Shown here: one piece after another, positions 47,538-56,163 of the stretch | Layout of the letters: each line of letters begins with the position of its first letter | Position numbering within the stretch: the first letter of the stretch is position 1 | Assembly: GCA_947381965.1 (NCBI GenBank) | Contig: CANCXX010000012.1 | Location: forward strand, 32,642 to 96,641 | DNA from: an uncultured bacterium | Lineage (GTDB): Bacteria > Bacillota > Clostridia > Lachnospirales > Lachnospiraceae | Length of the DNA stretch: 64,000 bases | Direction: 5' to 3' | Notes under the pieces: model-generated | Told to the model about the DNA's origin: nothing | Seen by the model: only the letters and a program-made list of their open reading frames with translations | Databases searched by the model: none | Position numbers and translations under genes: made by a program

Positions 47538-48827
47538 ATGGAGCGGAAAATAGAAAGGGCAAAAAATGGAATTGCGGAAGTGATTAATTATTTGATTTTG
47601 TCTGCTGTGGGGGTCATTATTCAGGCGGATTTTACAAAGGCAGGGCCGGATTTTGCCGGAATTATCACAGCCGGTCTTATCCCTTTGTTATTTTGGCAGG
47701 TCAGGGAAAGGTGCGGAAAATTCTGGGTGTTTATGCTGCTGCATATGCTGCCATGGGGAATTTTCCTGTTGCTTTACAGGGAGAACACTGCACAGAAGGT
47801 CTGGCTGTTTCTGGTGCTTTTGCTGTTAACCGGAATAAGTTTTAGGAAAAAGCTGCGAGATAGCGATATGGGGACGGACGCGGTACATCCGGTATTTGCT
47901 GCATGTGTGCTTTGGGTTTTGTACATAACGGATGGAAGAATGAGTGGCGGAAAGTGGGGAGCGTTTTTGCTTTATATTGGTACGGGTTTTGCGGCAGGAT
48001 ACTTTTTACGCTATTTTCTGCACAGATTTCTCCGATATATGGATGTCAATAGTCGGACGACTGAAAATATTCCGGCTGGTCATGTATTCGGCAGTGCAAT
48101 AATGCTGGCAGGGGGTTTTACGGCCGGGGCAGCCGGAATTATGATTTTAGGAAGCAGCCGGGCGCTGACGGACCGTATTGGGGAAGCTATCTGGAGGTTA
48201 ATTACCTGTTTTCTAACTTTTTTGGTTTCTCTGCTTTTAAAAGAAACACCAAATGAGGAAGACTCTGTTTTAGGTGAAACCGGTGATCCCAACGCCGGAA
48301 TGGGCTTTTTTTCAGAACCTGGGGAGCCTTCTCTTTTAGCACAGGTTCTGGAGGCGATAGTGGAGTTTATCGTGATACTTGGGCTTCTTGCGCTGGCAGC
48401 ACTGGCAATTATTGCCCTTATAAGGCTGATTAGAGAAGTATTTGGCAGAAGAAACAAGTACCGGGAAAAGGAGGAGGGATTTAGCAGGGATTTGGTGGAA
48501 AAGCTTGAAAAAAGGAAAAAGAGACAGAAAAGTGAGGGAGAAACTTTTTTTTCACGTGTGGGGAAAGCCATGTCGCCGGAAGAGAGAATCCGGCGAATTT
48601 ACCGAAAAACCCTGGAGCGGGAGTTTGCTTTCCGGAAACATGAAAAGAAGGGGGATATTCCAGAGGGGGCCACGCCAAGGGAGTGCTGCCAGGAGCTGTT
48701 TTCGGAACATGGACAGTCGGCATTTACTTTTGCCTGCCTTTATGAAAAAGCCCGTTATGGCAACGGGCTGTGCAGCGGTGAGGATGTGAAAAGGGCAAGA
48801 AAGCTGTCAGAAGAGTTTCACAGATAG
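47538..48827 (+). CDS. multi-pass membrane protein of the MoxR-DUF58 cluster
   Basis: 429 residues with about nine membrane helices in the first 300 residues and a charged cytoplasmic tail of some 130 residues. The tail ends with PREC, QSAFTFACLYEKARYGNG and KRARKLSEEFH, resembling the DUF4129 C-terminal domain found in transglutaminase companions of MoxR clusters. The transglutaminase domain itself is absent. Role unknown; it would be the membrane partner of the two preceding proteins. Confidence 0.7.
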   Translation: MERKIERAKNGIAEVINYLILSAVGVIIQADFTKAGPDFAGIITAGLIPLLFWQVRERCGKFWVFMLLHMLPWGIFLLLYRENTAQKVWLFLVLLLLTGISFRKKLRDSDMGTDAVHPVFAACVLWVLYITDGRMSGGKWGAFLLYIGTGFAAGYFLRYFLHRFLRYMDVNSRTTENIPAGHVFGSAIMLAGGFTAGAAGIMILGSSRALTDRIGEAIWRLITCFLTFLVSLLLKETPNEEDSVLGETGDPNAGMGFFSEPGEPSLLAQVLEAIVEFIVILGLLALAALAIIALIRLIREVFGRRNKYREKEEGFSRDLVEKLEKRKKRQKSEGETFFSRVGKAMSPEERIRRIYRKTLEREFAFRKHEKKGDIPEGATPRECCQELFSEHGQSAFTFACLYEKARYGNGLCSGEDVKRARKLSEEFHR

Positions 48828-48875
48828 GGAAACGAAAGCATATGATAGCTGTAAAGAAGTAAGGAAGTTATCTCT

Positions 48876-49265
48876 ATGTATGAACGAAAGGTATTGCCCT
48901 TTTATATGACCTATCCGATGCCTATGTATTATCAGGAAGAAGATTCAATTATAAGGGATTTGGAATACCTGCAGCAGATGTATCCGGCGCAGGCAAAGCG
49001 GTATCAGAAAATAATAAGCAGCATTCTTGATAAACTGGATTATGAAGGCAGTATGATTTATGATGAATACCCGGATAAGTGGCAGATTTACAAGCTGTCC
49101 AGGGATATACTGGACAGAATAAAAAGAGAGGAAGAAAAAAACGGAACCCAGGACGGGGATACGCCGGAAAAATGGGAGTGGCTGGGTGATATGGTCCAGA
49201 TTCTATTATTCTATGAGATTTATAAAAGAAGGCACAATATCAAAAGAGGTATTCTCCGATTCTAA
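48876..49265 (+). CDS. conserved hypothetical protein
   Basis: 129 residues, Tyr- and charge-rich, starting MYERKVLPFYMTYPMPMYY and ending YKRRHNIKRGILRF. Predicted all helical: a helix about 22-55 (LEYLQQMYPAQAKRYQKIIS), another about 80-95 and a last one about 105-120. No membrane segment and no recognised domain. It follows the MoxR cluster by 48 nt with GGAAG as ribosome binding site. Confidence 0.65.
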   Translation: MYERKVLPFYMTYPMPMYYQEEDSIIRDLEYLQQMYPAQAKRYQKIISSILDKLDYEGSMIYDEYPDKWQIYKLSRDILDRIKREEEKNGTQDGDTPEKWEWLGDMVQILLFYEIYKRRHNIKRGILRF

Positions 49266-49354
49266 TAAACTTTTTGTTGTGGTTTTGCGGGTAAATAAGT
49301 AAAATATAGTCATGACGTAAAGTTATGGCTATATTTGTATGCGGAGAAATAAGG

Positions 49355-50503
49355 ATGGAAAAGTTAAAAGAGGAATTAACTGATTTTTTGTCGGACAGGC
49401 TGTATCAGATTGTATTAAGCAGTCCCAGAAAAAAAGATGGGGCTTTTAAAATAAAAATTCGTCCCGTTATGGTAAAGGGCGAGGTTAATTTTCAGGAAAC
49501 TACAGCAAAGGGAAGTCAGGTTTTTCACAAAAATTATGATAAAAGCGAAATGGTATCTGCAATTCTTTCTTATATGGAGCAGGATTTTAAACAGCTTGAG
49601 GGAGAGAGCATGGATGAGACATTTCATGTGCTGGTAAGTAAAAAGGGAAATATGATGATAAAAAGAAAGAAAAGGAAAGACACAGGACAGATCCTGGCGC
49701 CTGATATGTCCCATAACCGATCCAAGAACTATATTTTAAAGGAAGATGTGCCGATTCCCTTTCTTATGGATCTTGGGGTACAGACACAGGAGGGGAAAAT
49801 AGTACGTTCCCGATATGATAAATTCAGGCAGATTAACCGTTTTTTGGAATTTGTGGAGGATATTCTGCCTACACTAAAAAGGAAAGAACAAATCCATATT
49901 GTAGATTTCGGGTGTGGCAAATCCTATCTTACTTTTGCAATGTACTATTATCTGCATGAGCAAAAAGGGCTTGATGTGTGTATCAGCGGACTGGATTTAA
50001 AGGCGGATGTTATTAAAAAATGCAGTTATCTGGCGGAAAAATATGGGTACGATAATTTACAATTTTATCAGGGAGACATTAGCTCCTTTGAGAGAACAGA
50101 CAAAGTGGACATGGTAGTTACGCTCCATGCCTGTGATACGGCAACGGATTTTGCCATAAAAAAGGCCATTGACTGGAACGCAGAGGTGATCTTTACGGTG
50201 CCCTGCTGTCAGCACGAGGTTAACAGTCAGATTGAAAGCCAGCTGCTTGCACCGGTTCTTAAGTATGGGGTTTTAAAGGAGAGAATTTCCGCCCTTATTA
50301 CCGATGGCATCCGTGCCGGACTGCTAGAGGAAGCCGGATATGATACGCAGGTGCTGGAATTTATTGATATGGAACATACGCCTAAGAATATACTGATAAG
50401 AGCTGTAAAGAGGCAGAAGAAAAGAAAGGAAAACGGAGAAAATGAAATTCTCCGTATGACAGAAGCTTTGGGAGTCAAAACCACTTTGCAGAAGCTTTTA
50501 TAA
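49355..50503 (+). CDS. SAM-dependent methyltransferase (Methyltransf_32-like)
   Basis: 382 residues from ATG 49355 (GGAGAAATAAGG upstream; ATG 49325 adds ten). N-terminal part of about 150 residues without clear domain, then a class I Rossmann fold with HIVDFGCGKSYLTFA (SAM site, about residue 180), SGLDLKADVIK and MVVTLHACDTATD. The motif FTVPCCQHEVNSQ is typical of the family annotated as methyltransferase of rRNA or protein type. Substrate not known. Confidence 0.82.
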   Translation: MEKLKEELTDFLSDRLYQIVLSSPRKKDGAFKIKIRPVMVKGEVNFQETTAKGSQVFHKNYDKSEMVSAILSYMEQDFKQLEGESMDETFHVLVSKKGNMMIKRKKRKDTGQILAPDMSHNRSKNYILKEDVPIPFLMDLGVQTQEGKIVRSRYDKFRQINRFLEFVEDILPTLKRKEQIHIVDFGCGKSYLTFAMYYYLHEQKGLDVCISGLDLKADVIKKCSYLAEKYGYDNLQFYQGDISSFERTDKVDMVVTLHACDTATDFAIKKAIDWNAEVIFTVPCCQHEVNSQIESQLLAPVLKYGVLKERISALITDGIRAGLLEEAGYDTQVLEFIDMEHTPKNILIRAVKRQKKRKENGENEILRMTEALGVKTTLQKLL

Positions 50504-50527
50504 AAACTTTGGACTGAAATTTTATTT

Positions 50528-50652
50528 CCGCGGACAATCAGTCAGGCGGATGCGAAGCATCCATTTGACAAGTGCCGCGAGGGTCAAATGCCCCGCAGCT
50601 TAGCTGTGCTGCAAGTTTCATGTCCCGTCAGCTTACGGTGGGGGTTTTGACT
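50528..50652. repeat. structured repeat family B, copy 2
   Basis: Closely similar to 19315-19439. It has GGATGC/GCATCC, a perfect CATTTGAC/GTCAAATG stem (50561-50568 with 50582-50589 region), GCAGC/GCTGC and end pairing AGTCA/TGACT. Differences from copy 1 keep most of the pairs. Confidence 0.7.
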
Positions 50653-50781
50653 GCAGGCAGATTTGTGTCCGGCCTTTAGGATATGGGACGGAATGAGGAG
50701 TTTACTGTGAAAAATAAATTTTTCACAGGCAAATTTGTGCTTGCGCCCAAATTTGCGGGCTGAGCAAGAATGGAGATTATT

Positions 50782-53316
50782 ATGAAAAGAACGATAATCA
50801 AGGGAGTCATTGTGGCAGCTGTCTTCTTTTTGGCGATATTTGTTGTCAGCGGTATTATGAACCAGGGAAATGCCGATTTGACGGTAGAAATGGAAAAAGC
50901 CACATTTCCTGTCGTTTCGGTGGAATATGAGGGATTCCTGATTAACGAAATGCACGGCTATAAGGAAGCAATGGAAGTAAGTCAGATTAGGGAAAGCATC
51001 ACCCCCCTATCGGCCGGGAGAAGGATTACTCTGGAAATCCAGCCTTTTGGGAGTGTTGTTTCGGAAATCGCCTATGAAGTGAGAAGTGTGGATGGGGGAC
51101 GGTTAATTGAAAATACGAAAGTGGATAGTTTTAAGCCAACAAAGGAAGAGGTTTCGGTATCTTTCGGGTTAAAAGATTTAATTGAGGCAAATAAGGAGTA
51201 TCTTCTGGTGGTTCTCCTTACACTGGAAGGAGGAAATGAGATAAGATATTACACCAGGGTGGTTAGTACAGAGGATTACTTTGTGGATGATAAAATCAGA
51301 TATGTCTGTGATTTTTCTGATAAAACCTTTGACAAGGAAGCGGCAAAAGAGCTTACCAAGTATATGGAATCAAATGAAGAAGGGGATAATACAACTTTTG
51401 GACGAGTGGATATACACAGCAGTTTTAAACAGATGACCTGGGGGGATCTGGCGATAAAAAGGGAAAGCCGGACGGATATCACTATTAAGGAATTAGGGAC
51501 ACAGACAGGCAGTTTTTTGCTGGATTATTATGTGTCCGTACCGGAAGGAAAGGGGAAAAATTATTATAAGGTCAGGGAATTTTACCGTGTACGCCATACT
51601 GCGGACCGGATGTATCTTCTGGACTTTGAAAGAACCATGGATCAAGTTTTTGACGCTGAGGGAAAGGTATATGCCAATAATAAGATTATGCTGGGCATTG
51701 TCAGCGGGGATGTTCCCCTTATGGAAAGCGACGGGGGAAACAATCTTGCCTTTATCACGGGAAGCCGTTTGTACAGTTATAATATTGTAGATAATAAGAT
51801 GGCCCTTTTGTTCAGCTTTTATGACAAAGACAATCTGGATAAAAGAACGCTTTATGAAGGGCATGAAATGAAAATCCTTCATGTGGATGAAGGAGGCAAT
51901 GTTACGTTTCTGGTCTATGGATATATGAACAGAGGGCGTCACGAAGGGGAAGTGGGTATTAGTGTATATTTTTATGATAACACAGTTAACACATTAGAAG
52001 AGCTGGTTTATATTCCCTGCAGGGAATCCCAGTCGCTTTTAATTGAAGAGGTGGAGCAGCTTTCATATATTAACAGAAACAGCATGTTTTATCTGAAATG
52101 GAAAGATCAGATTTATGGCATTAATGTAATGGACAGAACCTGTACGGTGGTGGTGGAAAATCTGGCGGAAGGGAGCTGTAAGGTATCTGCAAGCAATAAA
52201 ATGGCGGCATGGCAGAAGGAAGGGGAGTCGGTAAGAGGAAAAGAGATGGTACTGATGAACCTGATTACCGGAAAACAAAGGAGTATTCTGGCGGAACCGG
52301 GAGAAGTGATTGCACCCATTGGATTTATGGGGGAGGATATGATTTATGGGATTGCAAGGGAACAGGATATTGTAACAGACTATGCAGGAAAAATAATTTT
52401 TCCCATGTATTGTGTGAAGATTGAAAATGAGTCGGAAGGTGTCCTTATGGTATATCAGCAGGATAATGTTTATGTCACACAGGGAAAAGTGAGCGGCAAC
52501 CAGATTATTCTTTCCAGAGTGGAAAAAACAGAGGATGGTACTTATGCTGAAATTACGGATGACCAGATTATGAATGCGGAGACAGAGACGGCAAACAGAA
52601 ATACAATTGAGACTGCCATAACAGAAAAGTATGAAAAGCTTACGCAGATTGCGCTAAAAGGGGTTATTGACGCATCTGCCATGATGCACCTGACCCCCAG
52701 AGAGGTGTTGTTTGAAGGGGCAAGAAGCGTAAATCTTCCTGATTTGGAGGAACAGGAAAAAAGATATTATGTTTATGGAAAATATGGGATAGAAGGCACC
52801 TATGTGAATGAAGGAAGCGCTGTAAGCCATGCGGACAGCATTTCAGGAGTAGTTACCAATGAACAGGGATATTATGTATGGCAGAAAGGCAACCGCAGCC
52901 TGTCCAATCAGATTATGGCCATACGGGGAGAGGCTATGACAGAAGAGAGAAATTCCCTTTTTGTCTGTCTGGACACCCTGCTTTCTTATGAAGGTGTGGT
53001 CAGAAATTCCAAATATATGCTGGAAAGAGGCCAGTCAGTTCTCTCTCTTTTAAGGGAAAGTCTTCCGGATGCGGAAGTCCTTGACTTAACTGGCTGTACG
53101 CTGGATTCGGTTCTTTATTATGTGAATCAGGACATTCCTGTGCTTGTAATGCTGCGGGAAGGAGGAGCAGTTCTGCTGGTGGGATTTAACGAAAAAAATA
53201 CGGTGGTCATGAACCCGGAAACAGGGACTGTTTACAAGGTTGGCATGAACGACTCAAGAGAGTGGTTTGAAAAAAACGGTAATTGCTTTATAACTTATAT
53301 CAGAAACAGTGATTAA
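50782..53316 (+). CDS. large membrane-anchored protein with degenerate C39-like domain
   Basis: 844 residues from ATG 50782 (GGAG six bases upstream; ATG 50770 adds four). One membrane helix (about 4-24), a long extracytoplasmic region of about 650 residues with many short repeated beta strands, which may form a beta-propeller-like part around 270-560, and a C-terminal segment (about 715-844) resembling peptidase C39-like domains. There the Cys (Cys729) is kept but the His position is GGAVLLVGFN and the Asp is NPETG, so the triad is broken. Function unknown. Confidence 0.6.
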   Translation: MKRTIIKGVIVAAVFFLAIFVVSGIMNQGNADLTVEMEKATFPVVSVEYEGFLINEMHGYKEAMEVSQIRESITPLSAGRRITLEIQPFGSVVSEIAYEVRSVDGGRLIENTKVDSFKPTKEEVSVSFGLKDLIEANKEYLLVVLLTLEGGNEIRYYTRVVSTEDYFVDDKIRYVCDFSDKTFDKEAAKELTKYMESNEEGDNTTFGRVDIHSSFKQMTWGDLAIKRESRTDITIKELGTQTGSFLLDYYVSVPEGKGKNYYKVREFYRVRHTADRMYLLDFERTMDQVFDAEGKVYANNKIMLGIVSGDVPLMESDGGNNLAFITGSRLYSYNIVDNKMALLFSFYDKDNLDKRTLYEGHEMKILHVDEGGNVTFLVYGYMNRGRHEGEVGISVYFYDNTVNTLEELVYIPCRESQSLLIEEVEQLSYINRNSMFYLKWKDQIYGINVMDRTCTVVVENLAEGSCKVSASNKMAAWQKEGESVRGKEMVLMNLITGKQRSILAEPGEVIAPIGFMGEDMIYGIAREQDIVTDYAGKIIFPMYCVKIENESEGVLMVYQQDNVYVTQGKVSGNQIILSRVEKTEDGTYAEITDDQIMNAETETANRNTIETAITEKYEKLTQIALKGVIDASAMMHLTPREVLFEGARSVNLPDLEEQEKRYYVYGKYGIEGTYVNEGSAVSHADSISGVVTNEQGYYVWQKGNRSLSNQIMAIRGEAMTEERNSLFVCLDTLLSYEGVVRNSKYMLERGQSVLSLLRESLPDAEVLDLTGCTLDSVLYYVNQDIPVLVMLREGGAVLLVGFNEKNTVVMNPETGTVYKVGMNDSREWFEKNGNCFITYIRNSD

Positions 53317-53334
53317 GGTGCAGTTTTGCGGTTT

Positions 53335-53400
53335 GCAACCAATAGTTGCCCCATCTGAAACCAGAATTGGTGGCGCAACCAGAGAAAAAACAGTTATAAT
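53335..53400 (+). promoter_or_regulatory. promoter and operator-like repeats before the HTH gene
   Basis: TATAAT at 53395-53400 (no clear -35). GCAAC-CAATA-GTTGC perfect inverted repeat at 53335-53349, and a direct repeat GCAACC at 53335-53340 and 53375-53380, 40 bp apart; likely autoregulation by the Xre protein. Confidence 0.4.
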
Positions 53401-53423
53401 CAGAATATGGAAAGGAGTAAAAT

Positions 53424-54257
53424 ATGAATATTGAGATTGCAAACCGGCTGGTTAATTTAAGGAAAAGCAATAATTTATCCCAGGAGGCGCTTGCGTCGAA
53501 GCTTGGCATCAGCAGACAGGCAGTGAGCAAATGGGAGCGGGCGGAAGCTTCCCCGGATACGGATAATTTAATTCTTCTGGCCCGGCTCTATAAAGTGTCT
53601 CTGGATGAACTTTTGAGAACAGAGGATGAAATCCCACTGCCGGATGAAAATGATAAGGAAGAAAATTCCGGTGATTTTGAGATAGTTGCCGCAGAAGAAA
53701 ATGAGGCGGAGCAGGAAAGTGAAAATGATAAGCGGGAATTTAGTAATAATTCTCCTTCTGGTGAAAAGGATGAATATGTACAGGTGAGTCTTCGGGGCAT
53801 TCATGTGAAAGATAAAGAAAGCGAAGTGCATGTGGGATGGGATGGCGTCTGGGTAGACAATGAGAAGGTCCATGGCAGAAGGAAAGGAAGAAAAGAGATT
53901 AAATACTATCCCATTGAGGTAATTATTCTTTTTGCTTATCTGATAATTGGATTTGGATTTGGTGCATGGCACCCTGGGTGGCTTTTGTTTTTACTGATTC
54001 CCATATGGCATTCCCTGATAGCAGCTATTTCGCAAAAGAATGCCGCCTGTTTTGCCTATCCGGTTCTTGTAGTGTTAATTTATTTATATATTGGGCTGTT
54101 TTACTTTGCATGGCATCCCGGATGGATTATTTTTCTGACAATACCGCTTTATTACCCCTTTGCTTCTTATATTAATTCACTGATAGGAAAAGACTGGGAA
54201 AATGATAACAGCTATGATGAGAAAGAAGGGATGGGCAGGGACGATGGGGAAGAATAA
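53424..54257 (+). CDS. Xre-family regulator with membrane domain
   Basis: 277 residues. An Xre helix-turn-helix at 1-62 (LVNLRKSNNLSQEALASKLG, SRQAVSKWERAEASPDTDNL), an acidic linker (about 70-120), a small strand region, and four C-terminal membrane helices (about 170-255) with two GAWHPGW/FAWHPGW repeats. A membrane-bound transcription regulator, commonly paired with DUF4097 proteins. The next gene overlaps it by 14 nt and is of that family. Confidence 0.88.
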   Translation: MNIEIANRLVNLRKSNNLSQEALASKLGISRQAVSKWERAEASPDTDNLILLARLYKVSLDELLRTEDEIPLPDENDKEENSGDFEIVAAEENEAEQESENDKREFSNNSPSGEKDEYVQVSLRGIHVKDKESEVHVGWDGVWVDNEKVHGRRKGRKEIKYYPIEVIILFAYLIIGFGFGAWHPGWLLFLLIPIWHSLIAAISQKNAACFAYPVLVVLIYLYIGLFYFAWHPGWIIFLTIPLYYPFASYINSLIGKDWENDNSYDEKEGMGRDDGEE

Positions 54258-55236
54258 AATTGTCATTGCAGCAGCAGCTGTTGTGTTGCTTATGATAGGA
54301 GGAATCAGTGTAATGAGCGTGAAAAAAGCATCGGAAAACGGACGGCCCGATGGAACAATTGATTTTTCCATTGGAGGAAGGGCAGAACTTAGAAATACCA
54401 TAGAAATTCCGCTGGATAAGGTAAAAAGCTTACAGATGGTGTATGGAAGTAAAAACATTAAAGTATACCAGGCAAAAGATGACGCCATCCTTATTAAGGA
54501 ATATCTGTACAGCAACAAGAAAGAGGCTCAGGCAGAGGTAACTTACGGAGAAGAGGGAAGGGTATCTGTAAAAGGAGGAAGTGTAAGGAATTTTATTTTC
54601 TTTGGATTTGGCCTGGGTGGAGGAGAACGGATTGAAGTCTATATTCCGGAAAAAGGATTAAGGGAGCTTTCAATCGAAACAGGAAGCGGAAACATTACTT
54701 CTGAAGCGGGATATTATCAAGAGGATGGAGCCCTTACGGTAAAGGCTGGGAGCGGGAACATAAAATGGACAGGAGCAGATACCGGAAATATTTTTTTTCA
54801 GACAGGAAGCGGAAATATGACGGTGGAGCATATAAAAGGAACGTCACAGCTTCATGCCGGAAGTGGAAATATCAGGGCGCAGGAAATTGAGGGGGAAGTG
54901 CAGGCAGGAACTGGAAGCGGAGGAATTACGCTGGAGGAATTTGCCGGAAGCGGACGTGTGAAGGCGGGAAGCGGGAATATTAAGCTGGAAGCGGCTCAGA
55001 TAAAGGGAGATTTGGAACTTGAGACAAACAGCGGAAACATAAATCTGGAACTGCCGGAGGATATCCCGGACTGCTATTTTAAGATCAATACAGGAAGCGG
55101 AAATATTCATACGGACTTTGACGGACAGCTTTCCTTTAACAAAAAAGGAAACAGCGCAGAAGGAACCCTGGGAGAAGAGCCGTCCTGCCATATCAGGGCA
55201 AAGGCCGGAAGCGGGAATGTGAGAATTGCAAAGTGA
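54244..55236 (+). CDS. DUF4097 family beta-helix protein
   Basis: About 330 residues with an N-terminal signal anchor (MGKNKIVIAAAAVVLLMIGG) and a DUF4097 domain made of beta strands with the repeated motif GSGNI (at least eight times, about residues 145-325), each about 20 residues, forming a right-handed or adhesin-like solenoid. Start 54244 has AGGGACG upstream; 54202 and 54217 are other in-frame choices. It overlaps the HTH gene by 14 nt. Possibly a sensor for envelope state. A strong terminator follows. Confidence 0.82.
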   Translation: MGKNKIVIAAAAVVLLMIGGISVMSVKKASENGRPDGTIDFSIGGRAELRNTIEIPLDKVKSLQMVYGSKNIKVYQAKDDAILIKEYLYSNKKEAQAEVTYGEEGRVSVKGGSVRNFIFFGFGLGGGERIEVYIPEKGLRELSIETGSGNITSEAGYYQEDGALTVKAGSGNIKWTGADTGNIFFQTGSGNMTVEHIKGTSQLHAGSGNIRAQEIEGEVQAGTGSGGITLEEFAGSGRVKAGSGNIKLEAAQIKGDLELETNSGNINLELPEDIPDCYFKINTGSGNIHTDFDGQLSFNKKGNSAEGTLGEEPSCHIRAKAGSGNVRIAK

Positions 55237-55246
55237 TAAATAAAAA

Positions 55247-55293
55247 GGAATACGATATGCAAAGCAAATTGCATCTGTCGTATTCCTTTTTTT
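55247..55293. terminator. bidirectional terminator, DUF4097 gene / queT
   Basis: GGAATACGA (55247-55255) with TCGTATTCC (55278-55286), inner ATGCAA/TTGCAT, A-run before and seven T after. Confidence 0.93.
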
Positions 55294-55301
55294 GGCAATG
55301 T

Positions 55302-55330
55302 CCCAGAGCGTGTTTGAAAAATGCCCTGGG
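55302..55330. repeat. dispersed hairpin repeat, copy 2
   Basis: CCCAGAGC, core GTGTTTGAAAAAT (the reverse complement of the core at 2951-2963), GCCCTGGG: stem of eight with one mismatch. It lies just after the queT stop side. Confidence 0.6.
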
Positions 55331-55338
55331 ATAAAGGT

Positions 55339-55854
55339 TTAGCTATTCTGGTAGCTTACAGGAAAAAGTCTTCCCCGGTATTTGCTTAGAGCAGATAAAA
55401 GAAGCATTCCTAAAATGCCACAGGAAATAATTTCTCCAATGCCCACAGTAACAAAGGACAGCCATAAAGGTCTTATGCCGTAAGCGGATAAAAGTACAAA
55501 GGGCACAACAAGGGTGTTTGCAATGATTGGCGGGAATGAAGCCATCCATTTAAACTTACGCATTTTATAGGTAAAGATGGCTGCGATAAGGGTGGTCAGG
55601 CTGCCAAAAATAATATCGGGAACGGCACAGCCCGTTAAAATATTTGACAAAAGACAGCCAACAAAAAGTCCCGGAATGGCAGCGGGGGTAAAGTAAGGCA
55701 TAACAGTGAGAGCCTCTGAGAAACGGATCTGGATTGCATGATTAGCAAGGCCTAAGGCGTTGGCAATGTAAGTAAGTATTACATAAAGCGCAGCAATCAT
55801 TGCTGCCTGAACCAGCAGCAGAACATTAGTTGAAACATTTTCCTTCTTATTCAT
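55339..55854 (-). CDS. queT: queuosine precursor transporter QueT
   Basis: 171 residues with five to six helices, ending KYRGRLFPVSYQNS. LVQAAMIAALYVILTYIANALGLAN and FTPAAIPGLFVGCLLSNI match QueT/COG4708 S components of ECF transporters, which take up queuosine precursors (preQ0 or preQ1). RBS AAAGGAG. The 5' leader has two hairpins and an A-rich tail up to the RBS; riboswitch control is usual for this gene. It is convergent to the DUF4097 gene. Confidence 0.9.
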   Translation of the reverse strand: MNKKENVSTNVLLLVQAAMIAALYVILTYIANALGLANHAIQIRFSEALTVMPYFTPAAIPGLFVGCLLSNILTGCAVPDIIFGSLTTLIAAIFTYKMRKFKWMASFPPIIANTLVVPFVLLSAYGIRPLWLSFVTVGIGEIISCGILGMLLLSALSKYRGRLFPVSYQNS

Positions 55855-55860
55855 TTTTAT

Positions 55861-55925
55861 TCTCCTTTAGTTTTGTTTTTTTGCCGTCTTTCGGACGGGT
55901 TGGTGAGGAAGGTCTCGAACTCACC
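55861..55925 (-). promoter_or_regulatory. possible riboswitch in the queT leader
   Basis: On the minus strand: a GGTGAG/CTCACC hairpin (about 55924-55902), then CCGTC/GACGG (55900-55886), then an A-rich tract leading to AAAGGAG. The order hairpin-hairpin-SD resembles preQ1-II (COG4708 RNA), but the conserved core was not verified. The longer leader to about 56040 has no further clear feature. Confidence 0.3.
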
Positions 55926-56163
55926 AGATGGAAGATTTATACTGACACAGACATTACGCAAAAGTGGGTGCGTTGCTGTATGCAGATGGCGGGAATGTTT
56001 TCGGACATGCACCGGAATTCTTCCAGGAACTTATTATACCGGAAGGGAAAGGATTGTCAAGGGATAGCAAAAATTTAGCATAGAAATCAATTTGTTACTA
56101 TTCACGGAAATAATGAATGGTAGTATAATTATGCTGATAATTATAAGGAAAGGGAATAAGAAT

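Noticed and set aside
55901-55975. tRNA-like segment on the minus strand (GGTGAGTTCGAGA ... CTCACCA)
   Set aside because: The T-arm would have at least two mismatches, and no matching 5' acceptor strand or anticodon arm is found at the proper distance.
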